Of a DNA stretch of 64,000 bases, positions 44,349-56,894 are shown piece after piece; within the stretch, counting starts at the first letter, position 1; each line of letters begins with the position of its first letter. The translations under genes and the position numbers were made by a program. The notes under the pieces are model-generated. The model ran no database searches. It saw only the letters and a list, made by a program, of their open reading frames with translations, and had not been told where the DNA came from. Origin of the DNA: Schizophyllum amplum (taxonomy: Eukaryota; Basidiomycota; Agaricomycetes; Agaricales; Schizophyllaceae). The stretch covers positions 434,001 to 498,000 of the forward strand of contig VDMD01000015.1 in assembly GCA_007026445.1 (NCBI GenBank), given 5' to 3'.

Positions 44349-47300
44349 ATGCCCGCGCCAAAGATGGCCGGCAAGCGAGCGCAACGGTGCTCCATGTGCA
44401 CCAACACCGCCGTCCAGGGGGGCAAGTGCGTCTCTTGTCAGACGCTGGCAAGGGGGCTGGATGCCGCTGAAGATATCGGCGACTACATCGACCGATGGAA
44501 AGCGCGCTCATCCTGGAAAGCCGCGCTCAAGGAGGCGAATGGCCATCTGGTGAGTTGCTCGATCATGTCCATCAGAGATACGTTGACGACGTTAACAGCG
44601 TAACCAGGCAGAGGCGCAGTCAGTGTCACAAAGGGTGCATTCACACACCTTGGCTCAAGCGTCGATCGTGACTGACGCGGTATACAGGCCTCCCCTTGGA
44701 CGCACGCAAATGTACCATGATGGGATGTGGCACGCCCATACCCCCCAGTATGCCACCGAATGTGATCCTCTGCGATGTCTGCCTACCTATCGCACGGAAG
44801 GCCGCCGAGGAGTCACTCGCGAAGCTACATGGTCAGAAACGAGGTACGCACCCGACAAAAATTCTGCGGCGTCCATCCGCTCACATCACCTCAGATACGT
44901 CTGCACCTGCCTGCCGGCCAATGCCTATTTCTATTCCGTTGGTTCCCGATGTTCCTACCATCTCAATCTCAAGACGGCCGGTTCCCCTCCCCGTTCCAAA
45001 GGTTCGTTGTCTCCGAATGTTGCGCCAGGCCCTTTGCTCATCCTACTCCAGCTGGAGCCCGAAGTAAAGGCAGAGGCCGATGATATGGATGAGGCTGATG
45101 ATATGGATGAGGACGAAGGCTTTGCGCTGGAATATCCGGACGTAAGCGCTCACTCTGCAACTTGACGTCGGTCTCTCATCCCTCACCTCGTTCAGGAAGA
45201 CGTGGACATGAAGGAAGAACCTATCATAACCGAAGAGGAAATTTTGCCTCCATCTCAAGCGTCACCAGCACCTCAGAACGGACCAAGGGAGAATTCATTG
45301 AAGAAAGACGAATCTGGCGATGTCGCACGTTCAGCAGTGCTCGTCCCTCCCCGAGCCTTGCTTGTCCCTCCTCAAGCCGCCCTGGTACCACCTCAGCCAC
45401 CGCTAATACCAGCCCAGCCACCACTGGTCATGTCCCAGTCGCCCGCACGTCCCATAGCACCGCCAGCGCTGATCCCCGCCCAGGTAAGACACTCTTACAC
45501 CAATTCTCTCGTCAATCCTGAGAAGTTCCTTTGTGTTCCGCAAACACCCCAATCTAATATCTTACTCGTATTGCCCCCTCGTGCTCAACCCAACCCCCAG
45601 ACCTTCCGCATCTGCGCCAACTACACCTCCGGCTGCAACGGCATCGTCAAACCCGGATCTATGGCCCGCCGCTGCATGACTTGCGTATCCGATGATTGGA
45701 AGCGCATGCGCGCCGCGCGCTCGGTGTCTACGCCGACTCGGTCTGATTCAATGACTATCTCGTCTCCTGCTGGTACGTCTGCTGCTGGATCCGCCGCCGC
45801 GAAGCAGAGCAGCGACAGGGTTAGCGCGAAGCCGGACCCCGACAGGGTCAGCGCAAAGCGGAAGAAAGTAACCTGGGCGGACATGGAGGACTCAGAGGTG
45901 GATGTTCCGCTGAGCAAGCGGGCTTCACCAGTACCGAACAAAGGAGCTTCATCAAGCCAACGGCCTTCACCACGCGGGCGAGCTTCAGCTTCACCATCCG
46001 AGTCGAAGTTTCCCGCCGCTCCGCCGGATAGCGACAGCGACAGCGACACGCCATTGTCGGCGCGTGCGCGACCTGCGGGACGTATACTATCCTGGCCACC
46101 ACCAGGGAAGCGTATCGACAAAGATAACGATGAAAGCGATGCGGAGCTGCCGTTGTCTTCGTTAGCTAGGCAGAAGCCATCGTCACCCCGGCTCAAGCTA
46201 TCATTGCCAACACGGTCCACGCCTCAGTCGCAGGCTTCTTCAAGCCGTTCACAGCTGCCGTCGCCAGGAGCCAGTGCGTCTTCCTCAGACGCGAAGCAGG
46301 TGACCCAGTCGTGTCCCAAACGACCGCTATCAGCTCCTCCTACCAGCGCCCAGTCGTCCGCATCTGCTGCAACCCCACCACCGAATGCCATACCTGAAGA
46401 CGCCAGCACCACCCATATCTTTGCCTCAGCGAATACCCCTTCCGCATCGACTGCGACCACAACGACCAAGCCCTCCAGCCTATTCTCCACCCCAATCCTC
46501 CCGATCGCACGCACGCCCGCTCCTCCACACACTGCTACCATATCATTCACGCCACAGAGCGGCTCGTCGCCAAGCAAGCTGCCACCAACGCCCACGCTCT
46601 CCGATGGTCCCGTCATGAGCGGCTGGGACAGCGACCTAACTGATCTCTCCGACCTGGAAGCGGACCTTTTTAGCGACGACAGCGAGGACGAGCCACCTAC
46701 TTCACAGGTCAGTTAACAGTACTTCATCAACCCTACATCTCATATCTAATGCCTGAACCAGCCCCGTACCGGTCTCAAGATTCGCATACCTGCTCGACGG
46801 CCCGTAGAGAACGCATCAATGACCACCTCAACATCTGCATCGGCGGTCGCAGGACCTTGTCGGCCCTGCCGGATATGCAAGCGGCCCGTGCCAGAAGAAT
46901 CTCGCTGGAAATGCTGCGAGGTATGCCGGGAGCGTACTCGGTCCTACCAGCGCGCTCGCGTCGACGGCGAGGTCGAGCGACAGCGGGTAAGTCCTCCTCA
47001 ACCGCATCGCGTGGCATCTCTCATGCGCCTTCACTACCCAGCGCAATATCAACGCCGAACTCGCCGTTTTGGAGCGCGTGCTGGGCGACCCGTCGCGCGT
47101 CGTCGTCGGCTCACGCAAGTGCAGCGTCCGCGTCTGCATGCATATCCTCCCGCCGTCGGGCGAATACAAGTACAAGATGTGCGCGGGTTGCCGGACGTAT
47201 ATGCGTATGCGATCAAGTCAGAAGGCGCACGATGGCCGAAAGGAGAACGGGGCGGATGCTGGCAAGGAGAAGGAGGAAGATCAGAACGCGGAGTTGCCGA

Positions 47301-48192
47301 AGAAGAAGCTACCGGTATGTGCGATGTGCGTTGTTGGGTCACGATAATGGCTTACATGACATGCAGCGCGGTGTCCCGGTGGAAGGAAGCGAACGTGTGG
47401 GACCCACGCCACCTGGGCGGTGTACAAGCCTTGACTGCGGGATGATCGTCTCTCTGTCGGCTACGAAGTGCGAGCAATGCATCTATCGCGACGAGCATCC
47501 CGGCCAGCCTCGTCGCATGCTTCTCAGCCCGTCAACGCAAGAGCCGCCACGCAAGGCACGACGACCAACAATTACCGTAAGTTGGAACGCTTCAGTCAGC
47601 CTCTTCCGAGGCAGCAGGCTAATCGACTGCTATAGCCGCGTCAAGCTACTCCCTACCCCGAATTCCCGACCTTCATGCTACTTCTTGCCGAGTTTTACAC
47701 GCGCTTGCGGGACTTCCTCGAGACGCAGGCGCGCTATTTTCTGCTTTCCTCGAATGCGGGACGCCATCTCGAGGGCCCGTCCATGTTCGCCTTCGACGGC
47801 GAATATTCTGTGATCGCGATGGACTATGATGTGCTAGGACGGAAAGAGGCCGTCGTACAGCACGCGCGCGTACTGAAGGACGAGATCGAATGCGCTGGGC
47901 GGCTCAAATTCGGGTAAGTACTCTCCGAAGAGAATGACAGCCATGGCTGACACGCAGTCTGACCCTCAGACCGACGATGTGGGTCTCCCAAGTCGACCAC
48001 GGTGTCGTTGCGCGCTTCGCGTGCGATCACGAGGTGCTCGTACACCTCCCGAAGCAGGAGACGAGCAAGAAGGACCAGCCTCCCTTCCACAAAGTCATGC
48101 GCGGAGAGCTGGAGATAGCCGTCATGGCGGACGGTTCGCACCAGTACTTTCCCGGGCAGCGTACCGTCATCCGGTTCCGCTTGGTAGGATGA
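44349..48192 (+). CDS. Protein with six zinc-ribbon-like Cys4 modules, unknown family
   Basis: No recognised family. The start at 44349 gives MPAPKMAGKRAQRCSMC. About ten exons splice in phase, except at the second or third exon (44549-44700), where one base seems missing. Six Cys4 modules appear: RCSMCTNTAVQGGKCVSC; CTMMGCGTPI...LCDVC; CANYTSGCNGIV...RCMTC; CRICKRPVPEESRWKCCEVC; CSVRVCMHIL...MCAGC; and CTSLDCGMIVSLSATKCEQC. Modules 3 and 4 are separated by a 350-residue Ser/Pro-rich linker containing RKKVTWADMEDSEVDVPL. Before module 3 there is an acidic stretch and a proline repeat (VPPRALLVPPQAALVPPQ). The last 170 residues form a compact, apparently folded domain (MLLLAEFYTRLRDFLETQ, HLEGPSMFAFDGEYSVIA, GPTMWVSQVDHGVVARF) ending VIRFRLVG at 48192. 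Likely nuclear; function unknown. Confidence 0.7.
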
Positions 48193-48737
48193 GATACTTG
48201 GCTTTGTTGGCTCCCTGATCTCTGAGGTGCGCTCGCGGTGCCCATATCTAACAATCATCTTCCCCATATTCCTCTTGCTTTCATATGTTGCATATATCCC
48301 ATCCCACCTGATGGGACTACTTGTTTACCGTATTCGCGCACCTTCGTGGTGCTTTACTTTATCCCTATATCCGGAATGTTATTGAACTGCACCTTTGCAC
48401 CTTTTGCTTTCAGATAGAGGTAGGATAAGCAACGCGACGGTGACTTGGTAAGACCTTCCAGACGGACTAGGATAGGACGTTTTGGTGAGTTGCTGAGCAC
48501 CAATGGTGAGTTGCTGAGCACCAACGTCAACGAAGCCTGACTCCAGCCTTCTTCAGCGCGTATGTTGCACATGTTCACCCGCATTTGGTTGTGATGCATT
48601 TCTCGGCTGCCGCGATGAAGAGCATTTCTCCTGCACAACTTCGGAGACATTGTGGCACTGCCAGGCCCACGTACGGCTACAAGGAACCGGTAAATTCCTG
48701 CTTTCCTGCCTCTCCCGCTCCTGTCTTACCAACTGAC
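48193..48737. other. Convergent intergenic region with a short tandem duplication
   Basis: About 545 bp with no gene. It contains two copies of a 20-bp unit (48484-48524). Confidence 0.5.
48484..48524 (+). repeat. Two-copy 21 bp tandem repeat
   Basis: GGTGAGTTGCTGAGCACCAA occurs twice in a row, separated by one T. Each copy holds the inverted half-sites TTGGT...ACCAA, giving a small palindrome. Confidence 0.75.
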
Positions 48738-49585
48738 CTACACATCATGCGGCTCCAAGTTCTCTATGGCGTCCATCAACCCTTCCGCGGCGATGTCCGC
48801 AAAGACTTTGGACATCTGCTTCGACGTCTGCGCTTTCCAGCTCTCGAAGTCGTTCCTGAACTGGACCGCGCGCACACGCCAGAGCCTGTCCTGCTCGTCC
48901 CCTAGCGCGATCAAGAAGCGAAGCTTGTCAAAAGCAGTAGGATCGTCGACGATGCCACGTAACTCAGGAAAGCGATTGTCAAGAAATTCGACTGTATGCA
49001 CCTCCGCATGTGCTATCTGTGAGCGGACACTGATATCAGAGTGCTAAATATGCCAGCTGAGGCAGAACTCACGTAGTAATTCCTCAATTTGTTGGCTGGT
49101 TGTGGGTGGCGGCGTCGCACGCTTATGTACAGGCTGAATTGATGTCAAGCATCGTCAATCATCGTGGTGAGCGCACGAGAACAGAGGATGTGCGAACCAA
49201 TGTGTGACGGGGCGCTCTGGCCCATGATTGCAGAGATCTAGGGCGAGCATAGCAAATCTGGTAAGCGTGTTTCGCCAGAGGTCCATCCACTTTTGCAGAT
49301 GCAGATCCATCTCGAGATCGCGCCACTCCTTTGTGTTAGGCGCAGGTGCAGGCTTCGTCTTGCCGCTTTGGTCGAGGACGCTCGGATGAGGACGACAGGC
49401 CTGCTTATGAGTGGCCTTCCAAGATGCCCGTTGACATTCCACAGAGCTGATTGCGGGCCTCGGTGTGAGACGACGCCCGGATGTTCATCGCGGATAGCAA
49501 AGACCGACCAGTATATAACCATCTGGCAGCGTCCGCATCGCTTGACTTTTTCTGAGTCCTTCAGGCAGTAGTAGCAGGCGGGCAT
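48738..49585 (-). CDS. MYND zinc-finger protein A
   Basis: Starts at 49585 with MPACYYCLKDSEKVKRCGRC, then QMVIYC joined by splicing (intron 49447-49508) to SVECQRASWKATHKQACRPH. This is a full MYND finger (CxxC...CxxC...YCSxxCQxxxW..HKxxC), a protein-protein interaction domain. The rest (RDLEMDLHLQKWMDLWRNTL, FAMLALDLCNHG, VEFLDNRFPELRGIVDDPTA, FDKLRFLIALGDEQD) is an alpha-helical domain common in agaricomycete MYND proteins of unknown role. The next gene upstream (49843-50693) has the same architecture and intron positions, so the pair is a tandem duplication. It ends at 48738 (LEPHDV), a little shorter than its sister. Confidence 0.8.
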
Positions 49586-49842
49586 CGCTGGCGCTGGGTG
49601 ATGGTAGGAGTCAAGTCGTAGAGCTTGCGTGAGAGGACGAAGGCCGCATTTGACGGGAAGATATAGACGCGTCAAACATGCTTAGGACTGATGCAGGCTG
49701 TCACTAGCACTGGTCGGCTGCCTTTCTCCTCCCTTCGATGCTTTGGGCAGACCTGACAAAAACCAAGGAATGCATAGGAACAGCACTGTACACTGTTATG
49801 GGAAGGTAAGTAGGATGTACAATAGATCAGCACATAAATCAT

Positions 49843-50693
49843 TCAACCACGCCCTCTCATCATTCGCAACACCTCTTCCGGTTCCATGTTGTTCACGCAC
49901 TGGACCGCGACGGTGAGCGTATCTTGCGCGAGCATGCGAGAGTGTTCCTTAGGCATCTCTCTCCACTTCGGGACATTGAGATCGTTCCACTGATTCAGGC
50001 GGACGCGCCTGATCTCGCCTTCGGGATTCTCTAGTATGAGCAGGAACCGGGGCCTCGTGAAGTCTGTGGGGTCGGACACGATGGGGACGAGCTCGGGGAA
50101 CTGCTCCTCCACGTATTCGCGAGATTCGACGGTTGCGGCGACGGCCTGACGTGATATCAGCATGATAGGTTTAGTTATCGTTGTCGCACGAGGACGCACA
50201 TAGAACTGCTTGGACTTCTTCTCCTCCATGAGCCCGGGCCTCACGCGGATGACCAGGCTAGGGGAAGATCAGCAAGAGGGAAAGACAAAGAAGAAAGCAC
50301 GCACCAGTGTGTCACGACGCGATCAGGCGGGTGGTTTGCAAGGTCCAGGGAGACAGTCGTGAATGAGCAAAACGACGATCGCCATAGTTCGAGCCATTTG
50401 CTCAGCTGCTTGTCGACCATAAGTTGTGCCCACTCGTCCGATAAGAACTCTGGTTCAGGCTTCAAGTTCCCATCCGCATCCACCAGACTCGCGTGCGGCT
50501 TGCATGAGTTCTTGTGCGTAGCCTTCCAGGAGGCCGTCTGACATGCCTTGGAGCTTGGGAAACAGTTATCGATGCCGTCCGCCCGTCGACCAGGCGATGT
50601 TTATCCTTACCAGTAGTTCACTAGACGGCAGCGAGAGCAACGCTTCGCGTCGCTCGTCTTCTTCTGACAGTAGAAGCAAGTAACGGTGGGCAT
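49843..50693 (-). CDS. MYND zinc-finger protein B (tandem paralogue)
   Basis: Starts at 50693 with MPTVTCFYCQKKTSDAKRCS, then RCRLVNYC joined across an intron to SKACQTASWKATHKNSCKPH. The acceptor is chosen so that the split TG/C codon restores the finger's cysteine. The helical part aligns with protein A: MVDKQLSKWLELWRSSFCSF, VSLDLANHPPDRVVTHC, REYVEEQFPELVPIVSDPTD, FTRPRFLLILENPEGE, ending VLRMMRGRG at 49843. Same strand, about 260 bp upstream of A. Function unknown. Confidence 0.8.
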
Positions 50694-51056
50694 GGTCAGT
50701 CAGTTCAAGGATAGTATGTGCGGTAACGAGGGGAAGCTCGTAGGCAGTGATGTGATGGCTGTCACGTGAAGGTGACTGGACGCGCCATGAGGCGCCGGCA
50801 AATTGAAAGTTGACTTGAGTTGAAGGTCTCTCTGTAAAGTCGGTCGACGACGTACATGCAGTCTGAGTCTTCCCATATCTATTCTTTCCGTTTGCTCGAA
50901 AAGATTGCAAGCAGATGGGAAGGCAAACGATGGATCAAGCTTGTGAAGCGATACATACATACATCTTTTGACCACTATCAACACACTCGGCCAGCCAACA
51001 ATGTACTTTCGTACAAGTTAGAATTTTCTCAGTGTACATGCCTCCTTGCATCTCTC

Positions 51057-52312
51057 TCACTGCCCGATGAACTCCCTGATGTAGTCCACGAGCTTGTCCG
51101 TCTGCTGTTCGGAGACGGCGTTATACAGTGATACACGAATGCCACCGACGGACCTATGAGATTTTGATCAGTCCGACGCTTGACACAAACACGAACAACA
51201 CACCTGTGACCCTTCAGGCCCTTCAGAGCCCTGGCCTCCGCACCCGACAGGAACTTGGCCTCCTCGCCCTCGCCGAGAACATCAAAGACGATGTTCATCC
51301 AGCTACCGGAGCCCTCCTGCACCTTGCCGCGCAGCTTGCCCTTGGCCTCGCCCTCCTTCAGGACCGCGTACACCTTCTCCGCCTTGTTTTTGTTCACCTG
51401 CTCAAAGTACGGCACCCCGCCCAAACTCTTCATCCGCTCTATGACGAGCCCCGTCATGTATATGGCCAGCACCGACGGCGTGTTGTACAGGCTGCCGGAG
51501 TCGACGAGTGTCTTGTATGACATCGTGATGGGCGTGGGCACGGCGCCAAGCTTCGCCGCCGCGTCGACGTCGACAACACAGTCCTGACGCACGATGAGGA
51601 TGGTGAGTCCCGCGGGGCCAATGTTCTTCTGCGCGCCGGCATAGATGATGGCGTGGTCCGCGAGCCGTGGGATGGGGCGCGACATGAACGACGACGAGTA
51701 GTCCGCGACAAGGGGGATCAGCCCCGTCTTCGGCAGGCGCTCGAAGGGGAACGCAGTGGGGCCAGGAGCGTGCGCGAACTCGACGCCGTCGACGGTCTCG
51801 TTCTCGCAGTAGTAGATGAGCGCGGGGTCCTCGGAGAACGTGAACGCCTCCGCGGGCGGGATGTTGTTGAAGGACTTGCCGTCCGGCGAGTGTTTGCGGC
51901 CATCCGCGACGACGTTGACACGCCCGCCGCCCAGGCGCCTTGCCTCCTCCGCAGCCTTCTTCGACCAGGAGCCGGTGACAACGTAGTCCATGACGCGGTC
52001 CTCCTCCGCGAGCTCGGGGCGCAGCAGGCGGTGGCGCGCGAGCATGTTGAGCACGACGGCAGAGAACTGACCGGAGCCGCCGCCCTGCGTGAAGAGGATG
52101 TGGTGCGTGGGGGGAACGTCGAGCTGCTCGCGGATGAGGCTCTCCAGGTTGCGTACGAATGCAGTGAACTCCTTCGACCGATGCGAGATCTCGGCGATCC
52201 CGATGCCTGTGCCGGCGAAGTTCAGCAGCCCCTTCGCCGTCTCCTCGAGGACGGACTCGGGCAGTGCGGACGGCCCAGCACCAAAGTTGATTGCGCGCGC
52301 TTCAGCGGACAT
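51057..52312 (-). CDS. SER1: Phosphoserine aminotransferase
   Basis: PLP enzyme making 3-phosphoserine from 3-phosphohydroxypyruvate and glutamate in serine synthesis; cytosolic. Two exons (52312-51204 and 51153-51057), 401 residues. The start at 52312 gives MSAEARAINFGAGPSALPE. Signature segments are GTGIGIAEISHRSKEFTA, HHILFTQGGGSGQFSAVVLN, VVTGSWSKKAAEEA, PLVADYSSSFMSRPIP and the PLP-lysine segment IIYAGAQKNIGPAGLTILI. The C-terminus, after a 50 nt intron, is SVGGIRVSLYNAVSEQQTDK and ends YIREFIGQ. The gene is complete and its frame is unbroken. Confidence 0.96.
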
Positions 52313-53493
52313 GTTGTTGTGTTGTTGGACGTGGGTGTAGGAAACAAGCGCAGGTCAATGTGAGCGGATGCATTCTGGTCATGGTGAGGTATATGAGGAG
52401 CCCGAATTCCGAATCGATGGCGACAGAGTTGGCAAGCTTTCGGACTCGTTGCGGACGCGTCCCGGTCTCGTCGACGATCGACGGAGAGTAAGCGCTGAAT
52501 AGACTAGATAGGGGGCTATCAGGAGTTATAGAGACCCTCACTTCGCGGGAAAGAATTTATCAGCAAGGCTATGGCGATGAAGCATCTTCTAGTTTGCAAG
52601 CCAGCTCATAGCTAGTGGAAGAAACCCGGAGAGGAAAACTGAGGGGAGGCGTCCACGCAAAACACCCGGGAGTCCGCTTCACATCCACGGCGATTCCCCG
52701 ATGACTCGAGTGCGGATTTCGCGCCCAAGTCCGCGTCTGACGCTGAGAACAACTTTGCAACGGACACTTGAGGCGCGCATGTTTTGAAAAAGACACAGAG
52801 ATTTGCACGAATGTATGTAGCTAGTATCTTGCAGGAAAGCTATGTACGCGAATTCGAACGTATGCGGCAGTCAATCGAGGCAGGTCAATGCAGTACAGAT
52901 TTCAGTCGAAGCAGCAGTGGTCGTACTATGATATCGAGTACGACAAATCCAGGGTGGCTCGTGTATACCAAGGTCCACCTTGTCAATGAGCAAGCGAGAC
53001 GGACGGAGGTGAGTGAAATCAGCAACAACAGAAGGGGGTCAGTAAACCCGCGAACGACGGAGAATAAGTAACGGTTATAAATCGTGAGGATATGATCGTA
53101 GATGCAGTTACAGCGTGATGAATATGTATAAGATTATAATGTAAATACGGGAAGATGAATGGGTGGGATGTGGTGGATGGATGGATGGATGGATGGTGTG
53201 CTTGCGACCGAGAAGAGGATGACGAATGTGCAACCGAAGGCCCAATGCGAGAGAGAGATGGAGTGGATGATGCGAAGCGAGCACGGCGCGATGGGCGCGT
53301 GGACCGGGTGAGACTCGCAACGCACGGGTATCGTGCGAGGGCGGCGTCCAGCTGGCTGTCCTGTCCAGCGCGACGGTGATGAGGGGAGCGCCGCGCCGCA
53401 ATAATTACGTCGATTTAGCAGCAGGGAGACCGAGCAATGATGATGAATAAGCGATGCGACCGAGGCGGATAATGCAGCAATGATGAGGCCGAT
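52313..53493. other. Intergenic with a GGAT microsatellite
   Basis: About 1.2 kb. The first part is the SER1 promoter. A GGAT tetranucleotide run (53175-53196) lies near the 3' end of the next gene. No coding region is supported. Confidence 0.5.
53175..53196 (+). repeat. GGAT tetranucleotide microsatellite
   Basis: About five GGAT units in a row. Confidence 0.8.
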
Positions 53494-54294
53494 TTAGAGG
53501 CGAATGATCCCGGGGCCGGCGTCGTGCTCTGGTGCAGACAGCAGCGGCATAAGATGGCGGAAGATGACACGGTCGGTAGCGCGGTAAGATGACCGTTTGA
53601 CTGGGGTAACTGGGGTATGGGCGCGATGGGGGGTGCTGCAGGTAGGGCTCGCCACGAAGGGGAACGCGGGCGGAAGCTCGTCGCGCTCCGGCGTCGCGGC
53701 AGGCGTGGGCAGCTGCTGCCGGTGCACGGCCATCGGGCTCGTGCGCAGGGAGGTCTTCCGGCGACGCACGGGCCCGGCGCCGGAGCGTTCGACGTCCAGC
53801 TGCGAGAGGTCGGCCATGTCGGCGACGTGGCAGCTGTACGCGGCGCACTCGGACTGGAGGGCGGCGACCCAGGGGAGCTCGTCAAAGCTCGTCAAGTTCG
53901 ACTTGAAGATGGGCTCTGCCGGCCGCTGCCGGCGAGAGGGGATGCGCTGGTTCCGTTTCTTCATGGAAGAGCGCGTCTGGTAGGGCTGAGGGCAGGACGC
54001 GTCAGCGGCTACGTCGGCAAGGGAGATAGAGCGGAGCTCACCAAGGGGGCAGATCTGAGGCCGGGCTCAGCAAGACGGATGGGCGACTGGAGGCGCGCGG
54101 GCGCGTGCTTGACGCGCTGAGGGGTGCGCGGAGGAGATAGCTGGGGGGAAGAAGTAAGCGGACGCGCGTCGGGGGACGCGTTGGCGGAGACTGACCTGGG
54201 TGGGGAAGCACAGGGAGGAGGAGGAGCGCGGGGTGGTGTCCACGAAGGGGTCGCTGCAGGGGAGCGCGATGGGGGAGGGGGCGGCGAGCAACAT
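53494..54294 (-). CDS. Hypothetical SP/TP-rich protein
   Basis: No recognised family. Three exons join in phase. The start at 54294 gives MLLAAPSPIALPCSDPFVD; after the first intron comes LSPPRTPQRVKHAPARLQ; after the second PYQTRSSMKKRNQRIPSRRQ, then RPAEPIFKSNLTSFDELPWV and AALQSECAAYSCHVADMADL. It ends PEHDAGPGIIRL at 53494. Multiple Ser-Pro and Thr-Pro sites (SPPRTPQR, TPVTPVKRSS) and basic patches suggest a nuclear protein controlled by proline-directed kinases, but this is inference. A TTTAAATAT box lies about 80 bp upstream. Confidence 0.55.
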
Positions 54295-54372
54295 GGTGGT
54301 TGTGCGGTGGTTGGCTGTGTTCGCTGGTTGGGGAGGCGAAGACGGTGTGGGGATTATAGTGTACAGGCGAGG

Positions 54373-54381
54373 ATATTTAAA
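54373..54381 (-). promoter_or_regulatory. TATA-like box of the SP/TP-rich gene
   Basis: On the minus strand the sequence GTTTAAATATCC lies about 80 bp before the start at 54294; it is the only AT-rich element in a GC-rich stretch. Confidence 0.45.
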
Positions 54382-55838
54382 CGGGAACGGTGCTGGTGCC
54401 CTTAGCACGCATAAGTAGATCAGATCCGGGGGAGAACAATGAAAGAGGGACAATGACTGGGCCGCCCCGCTTATATGAGGCCGGCGCAGATGGGGGAAGG
54501 TCGCAAGGGGAAACTGTCCGTCCCTTCGCCCACGGCACCGTGACAATCACTCTACCCCCTTTCGGGTGTGCTCGCAATTTTTTGGGGGGTTTCCTTCACG
54601 TGATCGACCACATCACCCGTTCGGATCGCGGACTGACCTGGCCCGGAATCAATTCCGCCCTCCGCGTACTTCCCCGGACGAACAATGGCCTCCGGCCTCG
54701 CGGTGGCTGCCACCCCGGCACTTCGACCGACAGTGGCTCTGGCGACTATTGTGCACTTGCAGGACCCTCTCCGCTCTATCGACCTTCGCTGTGCAGTGGG
54801 AATCGTTACGGAAGCCTTGGAGAAGATGATGAGAATGCTTGGAGAGTAGTGGCCACAGCAGGCGTCATAACCAAACTGGTACTTCTCGGTCCTTCCACTT
54901 GTCCATACAAAGCACACGTCATGGTGGTTCTTGACGTGTAGCCCTTCCCAAAACTGGAGCCACTGCCTCTTGTTCTCGAACGGAAAACATGACGTGATCT
55001 GGGGACTCTAGCCGTGAGCAGCACACGCGTAGAACAGGCTGGATGCGCGTCGCATCATCGCCGACCTAGACGCGACGCCATGCAGAGACGGCATGTGATC
55101 GTTATGCAACGCACAGACACGCAGCAGACGCACAATAGACGCGCTGTTAATGAACAAAACGCGTCGAACCCACGCGTTACAGGTCACAATAGCCCGGCAT
55201 CGCTCGTACAATTAGCGCGCTATCCGCTCATCGATGAACGCTCACACGCAGGAGACACCGTGGCATGTACGTTGTCCACTTCGTGAGCATAAGGCGGGTC
55301 TTCGTCGATGGTCAGTACTTCAGTCCTTGGGTCTTCTGCTCTCTCCCGCAAGGACCGGCGATGATTCTAGCGCGATGGTATGACGAGGGCAACGCGGGAC
55401 CGTGGCGGATTAGCAGCGAGTCAGGAAGCAAGAACAATCATACCCGAATGCTGATGTGTGTCCTGTGACGGTAGATACACGGGATCGCTGAGCGGGCGCG
55501 AGCTTGACTCCAAGGAGGCGTCTACATTCGCAGTACGATCGATGGGTCTACGGAGATTCCCTGTTTATCGTCCCGTTATCGGCGTGAGTAAAATCTTGAT
55601 AGGACCCTCTTCATGTCTTGAATTGGCGTATCATACTACACAACATTGAATGCGGCGGCGAGCGCAAGTCTCGGCTTCACTGCCTTGGTCAACCATCAGC
55701 TACGCTACGAGCACTAGGCCTACAGCGATACTTACCTTAAAGCAGGCTGAGAGACGTCTTGAAGGGATCCAGTTTTGTCCTGGAGGGATTCGGCTTCGTC
55801 CTCGTATGTGGCTCCAGCAGATAAGCGCCACGGCGGGC

Positions 55839-55948
55839 GCTAGATGGTGACAAAGCTAGACGGCGACAGAGCTAGACGGTGTCAGAGCTAGACGGTGACA
55901 GAGCTAGACGGTGGCAGCTAGACGGTGACAGAGCCAGATAGTGACAGA
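55839..55948 (+). repeat. 16 bp minisatellite, about seven copies
   Basis: Consensus GCTAGACGGTGACAGA, seven tandem units with one to three substitutions each and one 2-base deletion. Confidence 0.85.
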
Positions 55949-56894
55949 GCTCGCCGTCGACGCAGTGTATGCAGGGCGCGAGTCGGGACCTGCGGAGCCT
56001 ATGCTATGATGTTGACCTCGAGTATGTTGCAACCTTGAAGTCAACCGTGTCGCAACCGAGTCAGGGCGGCGCGATAAGACCAGCTGCGTCGTCGGGACCG
56101 CACATCGCGTGAGGCTCGCGCGTCTAGTCATAGTAGGCTCCCGTACAGATACCGTCCGTAGTCACTTGTATAGTCGCCGTTACATGTGCTGGACGAACAT
56201 AGATCATGATGCATGATGACTTGAGTGACCTGCGTTGGATGCCGAGCAGAACGGTCCCGGTCGCGAGCGATTCCGGAGGTGACTTGACGGTCGCTGGATG
56301 GGACTTGTCCATCGTTGTATTATGCAACTCGTCCCTCTGGGGCAGCGGCGCCTGGTAACAGCCCGAGAGGTAGACAGCATCGGTGAGTCCCAGGCTCGGT
56401 CGAGCGAGAGTCCCAGGCTCAGTCATGAGTCCGACGTTCGATGAAGCGCGAGCCCAGCATCTGAATGGAGGGCGGAGTAGTCGAACGGGAGACCATCACA
56501 TACGCCAATCAGGTTGCAGTCGGGCATAATCAGGTATCAGTCGAGCAAGCGCGGGAGGCCAGAAGTCAGTTAAACTGGCAGCGAAGGTCCACGCGGTGGC
56601 GGGCGTCTGGGCGAACTCGGCACTGCCAGCACCGAACAGCGAGGAGTATCCAGCACCGGAGCAGTGAGGTGCGCGCCACGTGCGACGATGCTGACGCGGT
56701 GAACCAATTGTTTTCTGATGCGGCGCCCTGATGAACCGACAGAGGCAGCCGTCGCACCTCGCAAACCGGCTCGCACCTTCGTTGATGTTTTTTTGGTCAG
56801 CGGGTATTCTTCCCCTGTTCTCCCCACTGCCCAGTGACTCGTGAGCGCCGAGCGGGATGGATTTGCGCCCCCAACCTCGACAGATATATTTCCG

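Noticed and set aside
46224..46616. Glycine/valine-rich frame on the minus strand
   Set aside because: Shadow of the Ser/Pro-rich linker of the six-module zinc protein.
54390..54941. 183-codon open frame on the plus strand
   Set aside because: Overlaps the promoter of the gene at 54294, has no hydrophobic or domain pattern, and no start context.
55839..55948. CRISPR-like array
   Set aside because: Units are contiguous with no spacers, and the genome is eukaryotic; it is a minisatellite.
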